From NCBI GenBank assembly GCA_031556405.1, contig JAVBTC010000074.1, forward strand, positions 1 to 64,000: DNA of 64,000 nt, written 5' to 3'. The notes beneath the pieces were generated by a model. The model ran no database searches and had not been told where the DNA came from. It was given only the letters and a program-made list of their open reading frames with translations. Position numbers and translations under genes: made by a program. Source of the stretch: WQZF01 sp031556405 (GTDB lineage: Bacteria; Pseudomonadota; Gammaproteobacteria; Burkholderiales; Rhodocyclaceae). Of this stretch, positions 27,465 to 36,614 are shown piece after piece (positions within the stretch are counted from its first letter, which is position 1; every line of letters starts with the position of its first letter).

Positions 27465-27893
27465 TCAGATTTCCAGAGTTTTCGGCTGCTGGGCGCTGTG
27501 CGGATGCGCGTCGCCCGCGTAGCATTTCATTTTCTTCAGCATCGCGTAGCCCAGAGGACCTTTCGGCAGCATGCCCTTGACCGCTTTTTCCAGCACGCGG
27601 GCGGGGAAACGCTGGCGCATCTTGGCGAAGCTGGTTTCGTAGATACCGCCGGGATAACCGGAGTGGCGGTAATATTTCTTGTCTTCGGTCTTGTTGCCGG
27701 TGACGCGGATCTTGTCGACGTTGACGACGACGATGTAATCGCCGGTGTCGACGTGCGGGGTGTAGGTCGGGCGGTGCTTGCCCATCAGGATGACGGCGAT
27801 CTCGCTGGCCAGGCGGCCTACGATCTTGTCGGTGGCGTCGACCACGAACCAGTCACGCGTGACTTCGTGCGGCTTGGCGGAAAAAGTTTTCAT
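27465..27893 (-). CDS. rplM: 50S ribosomal protein L13
   Basis: 142 residues, the same length as in E. coli. The ATG at 27893 is chosen over a GTG 6 bp upstream because AAGGA is well spaced from it. Recognised by DWFVVDATDKIVGRLAS, LMGKHRPTYTPHVDTGDY and KKYYRHSGYPGG. First gene of rplM-rpsI, with a strong promoter about 170 bp upstream. Confidence 0.98.
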   Translation of the reverse strand: MKTFSAKPHEVTRDWFVVDATDKIVGRLASEIAVILMGKHRPTYTPHVDTGDYIVVVNVDKIRVTGNKTEDKKYYRHSGYPGGIYETSFAKMRQRFPARVLEKAVKGMLPKGPLGYAMLKKMKCYAGDAHPHSAQQPKTLEI

Positions 27894-28070
27894 TGACACT
27901 GTCCTTGTATCTTATCTTTGTGCGCGATGAGTGCGCTTTACGCGGGTTGCTGTTCTTGCAAGGCTCAAGCGGATTTCAATTGCCGGATCGCGCTAATACA
28001 ACAACAATACAACGCACAACGCGATGGCCGACGATGACGACCAGTCTCGGACCTGAATGGAAAACCGCGA

Positions 28071-28100
28071 ATTCTATTGCAAAGCGGAAGGCGCTGTCAA
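28071..28100 (-). promoter_or_regulatory. Sigma-70 promoter for rplM-rpsI
   Basis: On the minus strand TTGACA, an 18-bp spacer and TAGAAT. It would give a leader of about 170 nt, which could carry the autoregulatory site known for this operon in other bacteria (inference). Confidence 0.65.
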
Positions 28101-28162
28101 TCCGCACGGTTGATCCGTACTTCATTACGTGACAATCGAGGGCGGATGCATTTTTCACCGTC

Positions 28163-28246
28163 CGTTTTTCCATATATGGATGAAATTTATGTCTTTACAT
28201 GTAGCTGCATTTGTACAATAATTATTTTTAATAATTTGGAATTTGT
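28163..28246. repeat. AT-rich CTACAGTAG element, copy 5
   Basis: In the divergent rplM/proS gap (27894-28350). Core TACATGTAG at 28196-28204, GGAAT at 28238 (offset 42). It lies upstream of the rplM promoter. The rest of the gap shows nothing I can name. Confidence 0.6.
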
Positions 28247-28350
28247 TGCTCCGCCGTTCCCGGTTTTTTTACTCTGTTTCCGCGCGATGCTTCTTCCCGC
28301 GCGTGAGCCTTGTAGAATCCGCATTTCTTTTCATTTTTCCGGAAACTCCC

Positions 28351-30090
28351 ATGCGCCGTTCGCAATTCTTCATTTCCACGCTCAAGGAAGCGCCTTCCGA
28401 CGCCGAGATCGTCAGCCACCAGTTGATGCTGCGCGCCGGCCTGATCAAACGCCTGGCTGGCGGAATCTATACCTGGATGCCGCTCGGCCTGCGCGTATTG
28501 CGCAAGATCGAGGCCGTCGCGCGCGAGGAGATGAACCGTTCCGGGGCGATCGAGCTGTTGATGCCGGCGGTGATTCCCGCCGAATTGTGGCAGGAGACCG
28601 GGCGCTGGCAGGCATACGGTCCGGAACTCCTGCGTCTCAAGGATCGCCATCAGCGCGATTTCGTCATCGGTCCGACGCACGAGGAAGTGATTACCGACGT
28701 CGTCAGAAAGGAAGTCAAAAGCTACCGGCAGTTGCCGCTGCATCTGTACCAGATCCAGACCAAGTTCCGCGACGAGATCCGCCCGCGCTTCGGCGTCATG
28801 CGCGGGCGCGAGTTCGTCATGAAGGACGGTTATTCGTTCCATGCCTCGTTCGCCGACCTGGAACGCGAATACCGCGTCATGTACGACACCTACGGCCGCA
28901 TTTTCACCCGCCTCGGCCTCACGTTCCGCGCTGTCGCTGCGGATCCGGGGGCGATCGGCGGCACCGGTTCGCATGAATTCCATGTACTCGCCGATTCCGG
29001 CGAGGACGCGCTGGCGATCGGAACGGAATCGGAATACGCCTGCAACGTGGAACTCGCGGAAGCGTTGCCGCCGGCCGAAGGGCGCGCTGCCGCCGCGCTG
29101 CCGCTGGAAAAGGTGGCGACCCCGGAACGTATCCGCTGCGAGGATGTGGCCGGGTTGCTGAAACTGCCGCTCACGCGCACGGTGAAGGCCATCGCGATCA
29201 TGACCGGCGATGAAGGCGCGCCGCTGTCCTTCGTGCTGCTTCTCCTGCGTGGCGACCATGCGCTGAACGAAATCAAGACCGGGAAACTGCCCGGGTTGTC
29301 GGAAGCGCCGTTCCGTTTCGCCACCGATGCCGAGGTTGAAGGATTCCTGGGCTGCAAGCCCGGCTATATCGGCCCGGTGGATGTCGACCGGGCGCGCGTG
29401 CGCGTGATCGCCGACCGCACCGTCGCGGCGATGGCCGATTTCGTCTGCGGAGCCAATGAAGAAGGGTTTCACCTCACGGGCGTCAACTGGGGCCGCGACC
29501 TGCCCGAGCCCGATCTCGTCGCCGATATCCGCGACGTCGTCCCCGGCGATCCGTGCCCGGACGGCAAAGGCCTGCTGGAAATCCGCCGCGGTATCGAGGT
29601 CGGCCACATTTTCCAGTTGCGCAGCCGCTATTCGGAAAAGATGGGCTGCCGCTTTCTCGACGAGAGCGGGAAGTCGCAGGTGATGGAAATGGGCTGTTAC
29701 GGCATCGGCATTTCGCGCATCGTCGGCGCTGCGATCGAGCAGGGATTTGATGAACGCGGTATTATTTTTCCTGCCGCCATTGCGCCGTTCACGGTGGCCG
29801 TCGCGCCGATGGGCTACGCGAAAAGCGCCGCGGTAAAGAGCGCGGCGGATGCGCTCTATGAGGATCTGCGCAAGGCCGGCGTCGACGTTCTGCTCGACGA
29901 CAGCAGCGAGCGTCCCGGCGTGATGTTCGCCGACCTCGAACTGATCGGCATTCCGCACCGCATCGTCGTCGGCGAGCGCGGCCTGGCCGAGGGGAAATTC
30001 GAATACAAGGGGCGCCGCGATGCCGAGGCGCAAATGGTGGCGGCGGAACAGATCGTCGCTTTCATTCAGGAAAGGTTGTGCGCGGGTTGA
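28351..30090 (+). CDS. proS: Proline--tRNA ligase
   Basis: 579 residues, bacterial-type class II synthetase with an inserted cis-editing domain (INS) between motifs 2 and 3. Motif 2 region FRDEIRPRFGVMRGREFVMKD, motif 3 EMGCYGIGISRIVGAAIEQ and the C-terminal anticodon-binding domain (VDVLLDDSSERPGVMFADLELIG) are present. The ATG at 28351 is chosen because MRRSQFFISTLKEAP is the conserved start. Its end overlaps the following transglycosylase gene by 13 bp. Confidence 0.97.
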   Translation: MRRSQFFISTLKEAPSDAEIVSHQLMLRAGLIKRLAGGIYTWMPLGLRVLRKIEAVAREEMNRSGAIELLMPAVIPAELWQETGRWQAYGPELLRLKDRHQRDFVIGPTHEEVITDVVRKEVKSYRQLPLHLYQIQTKFRDEIRPRFGVMRGREFVMKDGYSFHASFADLEREYRVMYDTYGRIFTRLGLTFRAVAADPGAIGGTGSHEFHVLADSGEDALAIGTESEYACNVELAEALPPAEGRAAAALPLEKVATPERIRCEDVAGLLKLPLTRTVKAIAIMTGDEGAPLSFVLLLLRGDHALNEIKTGKLPGLSEAPFRFATDAEVEGFLGCKPGYIGPVDVDRARVRVIADRTVAAMADFVCGANEEGFHLTGVNWGRDLPEPDLVADIRDVVPGDPCPDGKGLLEIRRGIEVGHIFQLRSRYSEKMGCRFLDESGKSQVMEMGCYGIGISRIVGAAIEQGFDERGIIFPAAIAPFTVAVAPMGYAKSAAVKSAADALYEDLRKAGVDVLLDDSSERPGVMFADLELIGIPHRIVVGERGLAEGKFEYKGRRDAEAQMVAAEQIVAFIQERLCAG

Positions 30091-30896
30091 AATCGTTTTT
30101 CCGGTTTTTCGCCCTGCTGCTGGCGGCGGGGTTCTGCACGTTGCCGGCGAGCGCGGGAAATCAGCAATACGAACCGCTGGCGGCGAGCGTCCAGGCGGCG
30201 CTGTCCAAGGCGGTTTCCGATTCCAGGCCGCAGGGGACTTCCTTTGCCTCGCCGCTCGAGGCTGCCGACTGGCTGTCGACGATGTCGGCGCGGCTGACGC
30301 GCCGCATCCCCGACCGCGAATACCGCCTCGAACTCCTGCGCGCCGTGCATTACGAGGCCACGCGCGCCGGTCTCGAACCGGAACTGGTGCTCGGCCTGAT
30401 GCAGGTCGAAAGCGGATTCAAGAAATATGCCGTTTCTTCCGCCGGCGCGCGCGGCTACATGCAGGTCATGCCGTTCTGGGTCAAGCTGATCGGCCGTCCG
30501 GACGACAATCTGTTTCACATGCGCACCAACCTGCGCTACGGCTGCATCATCCTGCGCCACTACCTGGACATCGAAAAGGGCGACCTCTACCGCGCGCTGG
30601 GGCGTTACAACGGCAGTCTGGGACGGCCGGAATATCCGAACGCCGTCCGCGCCGCGTGGCACAAACACTGGCATTACACGCCTCCGCTGTTGCCGACGCC
30701 CACTGCCGTGACGGCATCGGACGCGCCTGCGCCCACTCACACTCCCGCTTCCGTTCCCTCCGTTACGCCCATTCCTACTCCCACTCCCGCGACAAAGACT
30801 CCGGCCCGGCCCGCGGTTTCCGCGACGTCCGTTGCTCCCATGGTTCCCGTGAAGCCGGAAAAAGCGCCGCCCTCCGGCAAGAACGCGAAAAAATAA
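30078..30896 (+). CDS. Lytic transglycosylase, SLT domain
   Basis: 272 residues, starting with GTG at 30078 behind AAAGG and overlapping proS. A signal peptide (FFALLLAAGFCTLPASAG) sends it to the periplasm. The SLT/GH23 catalytic glutamate is in LMQVESGFKKYAVSSAGARG, followed by GYMQVMPFW and the ALGRYNGSLG substrate groove. After about residue 195 the protein becomes a low-complexity Pro/Thr/Ala tail with TPTP units and ends KNAKK. The proS-slt order is common in betaproteobacteria. Confidence 0.92.
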   Translation: MRGLKSFFRFFALLLAAGFCTLPASAGNQQYEPLAASVQAALSKAVSDSRPQGTSFASPLEAADWLSTMSARLTRRIPDREYRLELLRAVHYEATRAGLEPELVLGLMQVESGFKKYAVSSAGARGYMQVMPFWVKLIGRPDDNLFHMRTNLRYGCIILRHYLDIEKGDLYRALGRYNGSLGRPEYPNAVRAAWHKHWHYTPPLLPTPTAVTASDAPAPTHTPASVPSVTPIPTPTPATKTPARPAVSATSVAPMVPVKPEKAPPSGKNAKK

Positions 30897-30900
30897 GAAT

Positions 30901-31980
30901 TCAGAGATAAACCGGTTCCGGCGCCAGTTCGACGCCGAAACGGTTTTGTACCGCCTCGGCCACTGCTTCGGCCAATGCCAGCACTTCGGCGCTTCCGGCA
31001 CCGCCGTGGTTGACCAGTACCAGCGCCTGTTTTTCGTACATGCCCACACTTCCCAAGCGGCGGCCTTTCCAGCCGGCCTGTTCGATCAGCCAGCCGGCGG
31101 CGAGTTTGACGCTCCCATCGGCCTGTTCGTAGCGCGGCAAAGCGGGGAACCGGCGCGCCAGGGCGGCGGCGGCGGCGGCATCGACGACCGGGTTGTGAAA
31201 AAAACTGCCGGCATTGGGCAGGGTATTCGGATCGGGCAGCTTGCGGCGGCGTAGCGTGGTGACAGCGGCGGCAACGGCGGCGGCGGAAGAGGGTGTGGAA
31301 AGATCGGAGCGTTCGGCCAGAGCGGCGGCCAGGTCGGCATAGCGTGTTTCCGGCTGCCAGCGCTTGGGCAGGCGGAAGACGACCGAGGTAATGACGAAAC
31401 ACCCGTCGCGGTGCCTTCCGTTTTCCTTGAAAACACTGTGACGATAGCCGAAACGGCACGCATCGCGGTCAAGGCGCACGGATTCGCCGCGTTCCATGTC
31501 GAACGCGTCGAGCCAGGCGAAACGCTCCGCCACTTCGAGACCATAGGCGCCGATGTTCTGTATCGGCGCGGCGCCGACGCTGCCCGGAATCGCGATCAGA
31601 TTCTCCAGCCCCGGCCAGCCTTGCGCCAGGGTCCAGAGGACGAACCCGTTCCAGTTTTCCCCGGCACCGGCGCGTACGTACCAGGCGTCTTCGTCCTCGC
31701 CGGCCAACGTTTTGCCGGTGAAAGCGGCGTGCAGCACCAGTCCGTCGAAATCACCGGTCAGCACGAGATTGCTGCCGCCCCCGAGGACGAACCGGCGCAG
31801 ACCCTGCCGGGCGCTCCAGTCGCGCAGCAGCGGCAGTTGCGCGGGATCGGCGGCGGATACGAAATAGGCCGCCCGTGCCGGCAGGCGCAGGGTATTGGCG
31901 GCGGTGAGACTGACGTCGCGCGCGATGCCCATGGGAATCGCAGGAATCGTGGAAATTGCGGGCATCGTGGAAATCAGCAT
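30901..31980 (-). CDS. murB: UDP-N-acetylmuramate dehydrogenase
   Basis: Up to 359 residues. FAD enzyme that reduces UDP-GlcNAc-enolpyruvate to UDP-MurNAc. FAD motif LGGGSNLVLTGDFDG, the PGSVGAAPIQNIGAYG loop, YRHSVFKE, the catalytic serine in LPNAGSFFHNPVV and the terminal glutamate region are intact; it is the E. coli-like type I form. The start is uncertain: family similarity begins at DVSLTAANTLRLP, so the ATG at 31932 may be real. The 16 residues before it come from an 18-bp tandem repeat. Convergent with the transglycosylase gene. Confidence 0.93.
   Translation of the reverse strand: MLISTMPAISTIPAIPMGIARDVSLTAANTLRLPARAAYFVSAADPAQLPLLRDWSARQGLRRFVLGGGSNLVLTGDFDGLVLHAAFTGKTLAGEDEDAWYVRAGAGENWNGFVLWTLAQGWPGLENLIAIPGSVGAAPIQNIGAYGLEVAERFAWLDAFDMERGESVRLDRDACRFGYRHSVFKENGRHRDGCFVITSVVFRLPKRWQPETRYADLAAALAERSDLSTPSSAAAVAAAVTTLRRRKLPDPNTLPNAGSFFHNPVVDAAAAAALARRFPALPRYEQADGSVKLAAGWLIEQAGWKGRRLGSVGMYEKQALVLVNHGGAGSAEVLALAEAVAEAVQNRFGVELAPEPVYL
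31940..31975. repeat. Tandem repeat, 2 x 18 bp, at the murB start
   Basis: Two near-identical 18-bp units encoding ISTMPA and ISTIPA in the N-terminal extension of MurB. Confidence 0.75.
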
Positions 31981-32002
31981 CGGAAACGGAGCGCCGTCGA
32001 GG

Positions 32003-32350
32003 TCAGCGGACGACTTCCCAGCCGTCGTTGCCCTTGACGAAACGCAGCTTCTCGGTGTTTTTCTGGCGCCCGACCAGCGGCAGCGTTACGTCGGTCTCGA
32101 CGTCGCAACGGTAGCCCGGCTCGTTTTCGGCTTTGACGCAGGCGATTTTTCTCGCTCCGTGCAGTTCTTTCGTCACTTTCAGGCTGATCGTGGTGCCGGG
32201 GAGAATCTGGGCGTTGTGGTCTTCGTTCGAGCGTTCGGCTTCGGCGCGCAGCGCATGTTCGATGTCGTTCGCGGAAGGCTCGCCGGAACAGGCCGCGAGA
32301 ATCAGCGCCAGCAACGGCGGCAGGGCAAAGAGGATGTGTCGTGTTTTCAT
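32003..32350 (-). CDS. Small secreted lipoprotein of unknown function
   Basis: 115 residues from the ATG at 32350 behind AGGAGA. A lipoprotein signal peptide with lipobox LILAAC predicts a lipid-anchored mature protein of about 95 residues starting CSGEPSANDIEHAL. It holds two further cysteines (KIACVKAE and YRCDVETD), possibly a disulfide, and ends in LRFVKGNDGWEVVR, a pattern seen in small envelope proteins that bind through a DUF4333-like or similar beta fold. I do not recognise a specific family. It lies between murB and xerC. Confidence 0.8.
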   Translation of the reverse strand: MKTRHILFALPPLLALILAACSGEPSANDIEHALRAEAERSNEDHNAQILPGTTISLKVTKELHGARKIACVKAENEPGYRCDVETDVTLPLVGRQKNTEKLRFVKGNDGWEVVR

Positions 32351-32420
32351 GGAGTCTCCTGGGGGGGCAATGATCCTGTTGTAATGACCGGGTCGGATGG
32401 GAGGGAGGGGCAGCAGGATA

Positions 32421-33446
32421 TCAGTCTTTCCGTTTCGCCCTGGGGTGTGCATGGTCGTACACCGCCGAAAGGTGCTCGAAGTCGAGGTGAGTATAGACCT
32501 GCGTCGAAGCGATGCTGGCGTGGCCGAGCATTTCCTGCACGGCGCGCAGGTCGCCGCTGGCCTGCAGCATGTGCGAGGCGAAGGAATGCCGCAGCATATG
32601 CGGGTGAACGTGGGTCGGCAAACCGTTCTGCAGCGCGCGCCGCTGCAATTGTTTCTGGATCATGCGCGGTGCCAGGCGGCGGCCGCGGGCGCCGACGAAA
32701 AGGGCGTTTTCATCGGCATCCGCCAGTTCGTGCCGACGGTCGATCCAGGCGTTTACCGCTTTGACCGCGACATCGCCGACGGGAACGATGCGCGTCTTGT
32801 TGCGTTTCCCCAATACCCGGATCTCGCCTGCGGCAAGGTCGGTGAGGCAGTCGAGGTCGAGCGCGGCGAGTTCGGCCAGGCGCAGGCCGGAAGAATAGAA
32901 GAGTTCGAAGATGGCCTGATCGCGGCAGGCGATGCAGGTAGCGGCGCCGTCGTCGTCTTTTTCCCGTTTCTTTTGTGCGTCCGCTGTTGTTGTGTTTCCC
33001 GCTGGGTTTGCCACGGACGGTTGCAGCAGCGCATTCGCTTCATCGACGGACAATGCCTTCGGCAAGGCCTTCGGGTGCTTCGGCGCGTGCACGCCGACGA
33101 CCGGATTGTGTTCCGCCTCGCCGCGCCGCCCGAGCCAGCGGAAAAACCCGCGCCAGGACGAGAGGATGCGGCCCAGCGAACGCCCGGAAATGCCTTTGCC
33201 GTGCAGAATGGAGACGAAACGGCGAATATGCGGCGTTTGCAGGCCGGTGAACGGTATTCCTCCTCCCTTTTCACATTCGCGTCCCGGCAGTTCGGCACTC
33301 AGTTGCTGCAAATAAGCGAGGTCGCGGCGGTAGGCGGCGACGGTATGTTCCGACTGGCGCCGCTCTTCGGCCAGGTGACGCAGAAAGGCCGTCACCTGGA
33401 GGGCGTTATCTGCATTTCTGCCGGTTTCGCTGCTGCCTGTTGCCAT
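32421..33446 (-). CDS. xerC: Tyrosine recombinase XerC
   Basis: 341 residues. Site-specific recombinase that, with XerD, resolves chromosome dimers at dif. The N-terminal SAM-like domain starts with FLRHLAEERRQSEHTVAAYRRDL. The catalytic set is visible: R in SGLRLAEL, K in VLGKRNKTR, HxxR in HMLRHSFASHML, H in LGHASIASTQ and the nucleophile in QVYTHLDF. It is about 40 residues longer than usual, owing to a hydrophilic insertion between the domains (ANPAGNTTTADAQKKREKDD, near residues 145-165). Gene order dapF-DUF484-xerC supports XerC rather than XerD. Confidence 0.94.
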   Translation of the reverse strand: MATGSSETGRNADNALQVTAFLRHLAEERRQSEHTVAAYRRDLAYLQQLSAELPGRECEKGGGIPFTGLQTPHIRRFVSILHGKGISGRSLGRILSSWRGFFRWLGRRGEAEHNPVVGVHAPKHPKALPKALSVDEANALLQPSVANPAGNTTTADAQKKREKDDDGAATCIACRDQAIFELFYSSGLRLAELAALDLDCLTDLAAGEIRVLGKRNKTRIVPVGDVAVKAVNAWIDRRHELADADENALFVGARGRRLAPRMIQKQLQRRALQNGLPTHVHPHMLRHSFASHMLQASGDLRAVQEMLGHASIASTQVYTHLDFEHLSAVYDHAHPRAKRKD

Positions 33447-33475
33447 GACACGACGGCGCCGCGCGCGGGAACGTT

Positions 33476-34159
33476 TCAGATGGAAAGAAAACTGCGCCCA
33501 AGCGCCGCGGAAACGAGTTCGCCGAGGCGTTCCAGGTACAGGGTACCCATGTCGGCGAAGAAGCGTTCGCTATCCTCGGAGCCGAGCGCGAGCATGCCGA
33601 TGGTACCGCCGCCGTTTCTCAGCGCTACCAGTGCCTGCGAGCGTACGTGCGGCGCGACGGCGCCGAACCAGCCGGAGGTTTCGAAACCGGCGGTGGAGCC
33701 GCAATAGGGTTGCGTCAGCGTTTCGGCGAAAACCTGCAGTTCCTTCGATACCGCCGCGAATTCGGGCAAATCGGCATTCTTCTGCGTCGGCACCGACCAC
33801 AGGCGCAAGGCGACGTGCGGAATCGCGAAATCCTCGCGCAGATGAAATCCCAGGGTATGCAGCACCGCCTGGAAGGTATAGGTGGAGACGAGCGCCACCG
33901 CCAGGCGGTGCATTTTTTCGCTGATCGCGTCGTTGTCCTTGCCGAACTGGATCAACCCCCCCAGTTTGGCTTCGAGCTGGCGATTCTGGTCGCGCAGGGT
34001 GTAGAGCTGGCGCTCGGTGAGCGAGATCGTCTTGTCGCCGCGCGGATGCGGGATGTTGATTTGTGCCAGGGCGTCGGCGTATTCGGAAAAGAATTCCGGA
34101 TGATGTTGCAGGTAGTCGGCGATCGCCTGTGCGCGCAGGGCTTCGTTTGGATTTTTCAT
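33476..34159 (-). CDS. DUF484 family protein
   Basis: 227 residues. N-terminal helical motif IADYLQHHPEFFSEYADALAQINIPHP, then a coiled coil and a GAF-like domain ending in FFADMGTLYLERLGELVSAAL. Function unknown; conserved between dapF and xerC across beta- and gammaproteobacteria. Its start overlaps the dapF stop by 4 bp, and xerC follows after 29 bp, so the three form an operon. Confidence 0.93.
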   Translation of the reverse strand: MKNPNEALRAQAIADYLQHHPEFFSEYADALAQINIPHPRGDKTISLTERQLYTLRDQNRQLEAKLGGLIQFGKDNDAISEKMHRLAVALVSTYTFQAVLHTLGFHLREDFAIPHVALRLWSVPTQKNADLPEFAAVSKELQVFAETLTQPYCGSTAGFETSGWFGAVAPHVRSQALVALRNGGGTIGMLALGSEDSERFFADMGTLYLERLGELVSAALGRSFLSI

Positions 34160-34998
34160 AGCTCGATTTCTCCAGTGAAAACGGTGACGGCCGGTCCGGT
34201 CATGCGCACCGGCGTGCCGGCGCCGTTCCAGGCGATCGTCAGGGCGCCGCCGCGCATCGTGACGGTCAGCGGCGAACGCGCCAGCCCCCGGGCGATGACG
34301 GCGGCGGCGGCGGCACAGGCGCCGCTGCCGCAGGCCAGCGTTTCGCCGACGCCGCGTTCGAAAACGCGCAGCGCGATATGGTCGGGGCCGAGCAACTGGA
34401 CGAAACCGGCGTTGACCCGCTGCGGGAAACGCGGATGCGATTCGATCAGCGCGCCTTCCACGGCGACCGGGGCGCGTTCGATGTCGTCTACGAGTTGCAC
34501 GGCGTGCGGGTTGCCCATCGATACGGGGGTGATTTCGCGCGATTCGGCGCCTACTTGCAGCGGCTGTGTCAGCGCATCGGAATCACTGAGAGAATCGCTG
34601 AGAAACGGAACATGCTGCGGGACGAAATCCGGCTGGCCCATGTCGACGCTGACCCTGCCATCGTCTTCCAGTCTCGGCGTGATGATTCCGCACAGCGTCT
34701 CGACCCGGATCTCGCGCTTTGCGGAGAGGCCGGTTTCATGCACGAAGCGCATGAAGCAGCGGGCGCCGTTGCCGCACTGCTCCACCTCGCCGCCGTCGGC
34801 GTTGAAAATGCGATAGCGGAAATCGGCATCGGGCCGGGTCGCGGTCTCGACCATCAGAATCTGGTCGCAGCCGACGCCGAAATGCCGGTCGGCAAGCAGG
34901 CGCAACTGCGGTACGGAGAGGTCGACTTTCTGGCGGATCGCGTCGATGACGACGAAATCATTGCCGAGGCCGTGCATCTTGCTGAAATGTAGGTTCAT
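34156..34998 (-). CDS. dapF: Diaminopimelate epimerase
   Basis: 280 residues from the ATG at 34998; the frame extends to 35043 but would start inside an AT-rich repeat element, so the shorter form beginning MNLHFSKMHGLGNDF is preferred. It converts LL- to meso-diaminopimelate for lysine and peptidoglycan. The two catalytic cysteines are in GNGARCFMRF and ACGSGACAAA. The segment SDSLSDSD is encoded by a duplicated 12-bp unit and lies in a variable loop. Confidence 0.96.
   Translation of the reverse strand: MNLHFSKMHGLGNDFVVIDAIRQKVDLSVPQLRLLADRHFGVGCDQILMVETATRPDADFRYRIFNADGGEVEQCGNGARCFMRFVHETGLSAKREIRVETLCGIITPRLEDDGRVSVDMGQPDFVPQHVPFLSDSLSDSDALTQPLQVGAESREITPVSMGNPHAVQLVDDIERAPVAVEGALIESHPRFPQRVNAGFVQLLGPDHIALRVFERGVGETLACGSGACAAAAAVIARGLARSPLTVTMRGGALTIAWNGAGTPVRMTGPAVTVFTGEIEL
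34580..34603. repeat. Tandem repeat, 2 x 12 bp, in dapF
   Basis: Units gaatcactgaga and gaatcgctgaga (plus strand), encoding the SLSDSLSDS stretch. Confidence 0.6.
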
Positions 34999-35036
34999 AA
35001 AAAAATCCGCGGATTCTGCAAATTCCGAAGAGGGGT

Positions 35037-35101
35037 ATTCCAATTTACAGAAAATTTCATTCGGCTACTGTAGCATATATTGAGACGATTTGAATTTTCA
35101 G
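35037..35101. repeat. AT-rich CTACAGTAG element, copy 6
   Basis: Between dapF and the GNAT gene. It runs in the opposite orientation: ATTCCAATTT at 35037, core CTACTGTAG at 35065-35073. Read on the minus strand the offset from core to GGAAT is 32. Confidence 0.65.
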
Positions 35102-35153
35102 AACTGGAAATAAAAACGAGCCAGGAAATACCGTGGATTGCAGCGGCCGCGGA

Positions 35154-35663
35154 TTACAGCGTTTTTTCCATGATGTAATCGTCCATCACGAAACCGTTGC
35201 CGATGTCGATGTAAACCGCTTCGCGCTGGGTAAAACCGTGTTTGCGGTACGCCGCCAGCGCCTGGTTGTTTTGTTTGTTGACCGCGAGAATCAGCGTCCG
35301 CGCGGGAGGATCGTCCGCGCGCCCCCGCGCCGCGACATGCGCGATCAACGCGCCGCCGACGCCGTGGCGCTGATGTTCGGGGTGAATGTAAATCTTGTCG
35401 AGCTTCAATTCCCCCGGGGCCTCGGTGCGAAAAGTCGAGGCGAAGCCGGCACGCTCGCCGTCTACGAAGGCCTGGTCCCACCAGATGCCCGGCGTCCGCA
35501 ATTCCTCGCGCATCCGTTCGGCGCCGTAGCGGTCGCCGAGCATGTAGTCGATCTGTTCCTGGCTGATGATATCGGCGTAGCAGTCCTGCCAGATGATCCG
35601 CGCCAGCGCGGCAATGGCTTCGACTTCATCGGCGCCGACGGGGCGGATTTCGATTTTTTTCAT
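35154..35663 (-). CDS. GNAT family N-acetyltransferase
   Basis: 169 residues from the ATG at 35663, placed 7 bp after GGAG. GNAT fold with the acetyl-CoA loop in IYIHPEHQRHGVGGALI (Q/RxxGxG/A form), LAVNKQNNQALAAYRKHGF and the terminal strand YIDIGNGFVMDDYIMEK. The substrate is unknown; similar stand-alone enzymes acetylate small amines or protein N-termini. It interrupts the usual lpxL-dapF adjacency. Confidence 0.9.
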   Translation of the reverse strand: MKKIEIRPVGADEVEAIAALARIIWQDCYADIISQEQIDYMLGDRYGAERMREELRTPGIWWDQAFVDGERAGFASTFRTEAPGELKLDKIYIHPEHQRHGVGGALIAHVAARGRADDPPARTLILAVNKQNNQALAAYRKHGFTQREAVYIDIGNGFVMDDYIMEKTL

Positions 35664-35722
35664 ATTCAATCTCCAGTTGCTTTAATGGGGGGCTTTGAAT
35701 GGGGCTGCGAACGTTTCCGCGC

Positions 35723-36601
35723 TCAATAGATTTTCGCTTCTCCCGGAGGCCGGGTCTTGAAGCGGCGATGCACCCAGTAATACTGCTCCGGCATGGTGCG
35801 CACCTGGGATTCGATGTATTCGTTCATCCGCCGCGTATCGGCTTCGTCATCTCCGCTCGGATAATTTTGCCACGGGACATCGAGCGTCACTTCATAGCCG
35901 TCCGGCACCATCCGCGTGACGCAGGGCACCACGACCGCGCCGCTGATCCGGGCCAACCGGGCCATGGCGATTACCGTGGCGGCGGGAGTGCCGAAAAAAG
36001 GAACGAACACGGCGTCGCGCGCGCCCAGGTCCATGTCCGGCAAATAGTAAAACGGCCTTCCTTCCTTCAGCGCCCGGATTGCCGGGCGCAGCCCGTCCTG
36101 GCGCGACAGCAGGATCGGCGCGTTGAAGCGCATCCGTCCGGCGAACAGCACCGCGTCGAAGACCGGGTTTTTCTGGTGCGCGTACATGCTGAAGGCGACG
36201 TAGCGCAGCGAAATCGCGATTCCCCCCGCATCGAGGCCGAGAAAATGCGGTGCCAGCAGGATCACCGGTTTGCCGGCGGGCAGATTGTCGGCGCCATGGA
36301 AACGGATCAGGCGTTCGAGGCGCCGGCGCGATGCCCACCACAACAGCGTGCGGTCGAGGAACGCCTGTGCGAATGCGATGCAGTGGTGCCGCGCCAGCCG
36401 CCGCCGTTCCCGTTCCGGCAACTCGGGAAAACACAGGGACAGGTTGATCAGAACGATCCGTTTCCTGGAGCGGGCGCAGACGAACAGAAGGAATCCGATT
36501 GCCGCTCCGATGGCGCGCAGGAGCGGCAGCGGCAACCAGTGCAGCAGCCAGAGCAGTCCCACCAGCGCCAGGCTGGGCAGATATTTGAAAAAAGTCTTCA
36601 A
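35723..36601 (-). CDS. Lipid A acyltransferase, LpxL/HtrB family (copy 1)
   Basis: 292 residues if the TTG at 36601 (with GAGGGA upstream) is the start; a longer frame reaches 36754 but overlaps the next gene. N-terminal membrane helix (YLPSLALVGLLWLLHWLPL), the catalytic HX4D motif in LAPHFLGLD, then FSMYAHQKNPVFDAVLFAGR, PDMDLGARDAVFVPFFG and the terminal YYWVHRRFKTRP. It adds a secondary acyl chain to lipid A at the inner membrane. Followed downstream by the GNAT gene and preceded by a second paralogue. Confidence 0.92.
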   Translation of the reverse strand: MKTFFKYLPSLALVGLLWLLHWLPLPLLRAIGAAIGFLLFVCARSRKRIVLINLSLCFPELPERERRRLARHHCIAFAQAFLDRTLLWWASRRRLERLIRFHGADNLPAGKPVILLAPHFLGLDAGGIAISLRYVAFSMYAHQKNPVFDAVLFAGRMRFNAPILLSRQDGLRPAIRALKEGRPFYYLPDMDLGARDAVFVPFFGTPAATVIAMARLARISGAVVVPCVTRMVPDGYEVTLDVPWQNYPSGDDEADTRRMNEYIESQVRTMPEQYYWVHRRFKTRPPGEAKIY

Positions 36602-36614
36602 TCCAGAAAATCCC

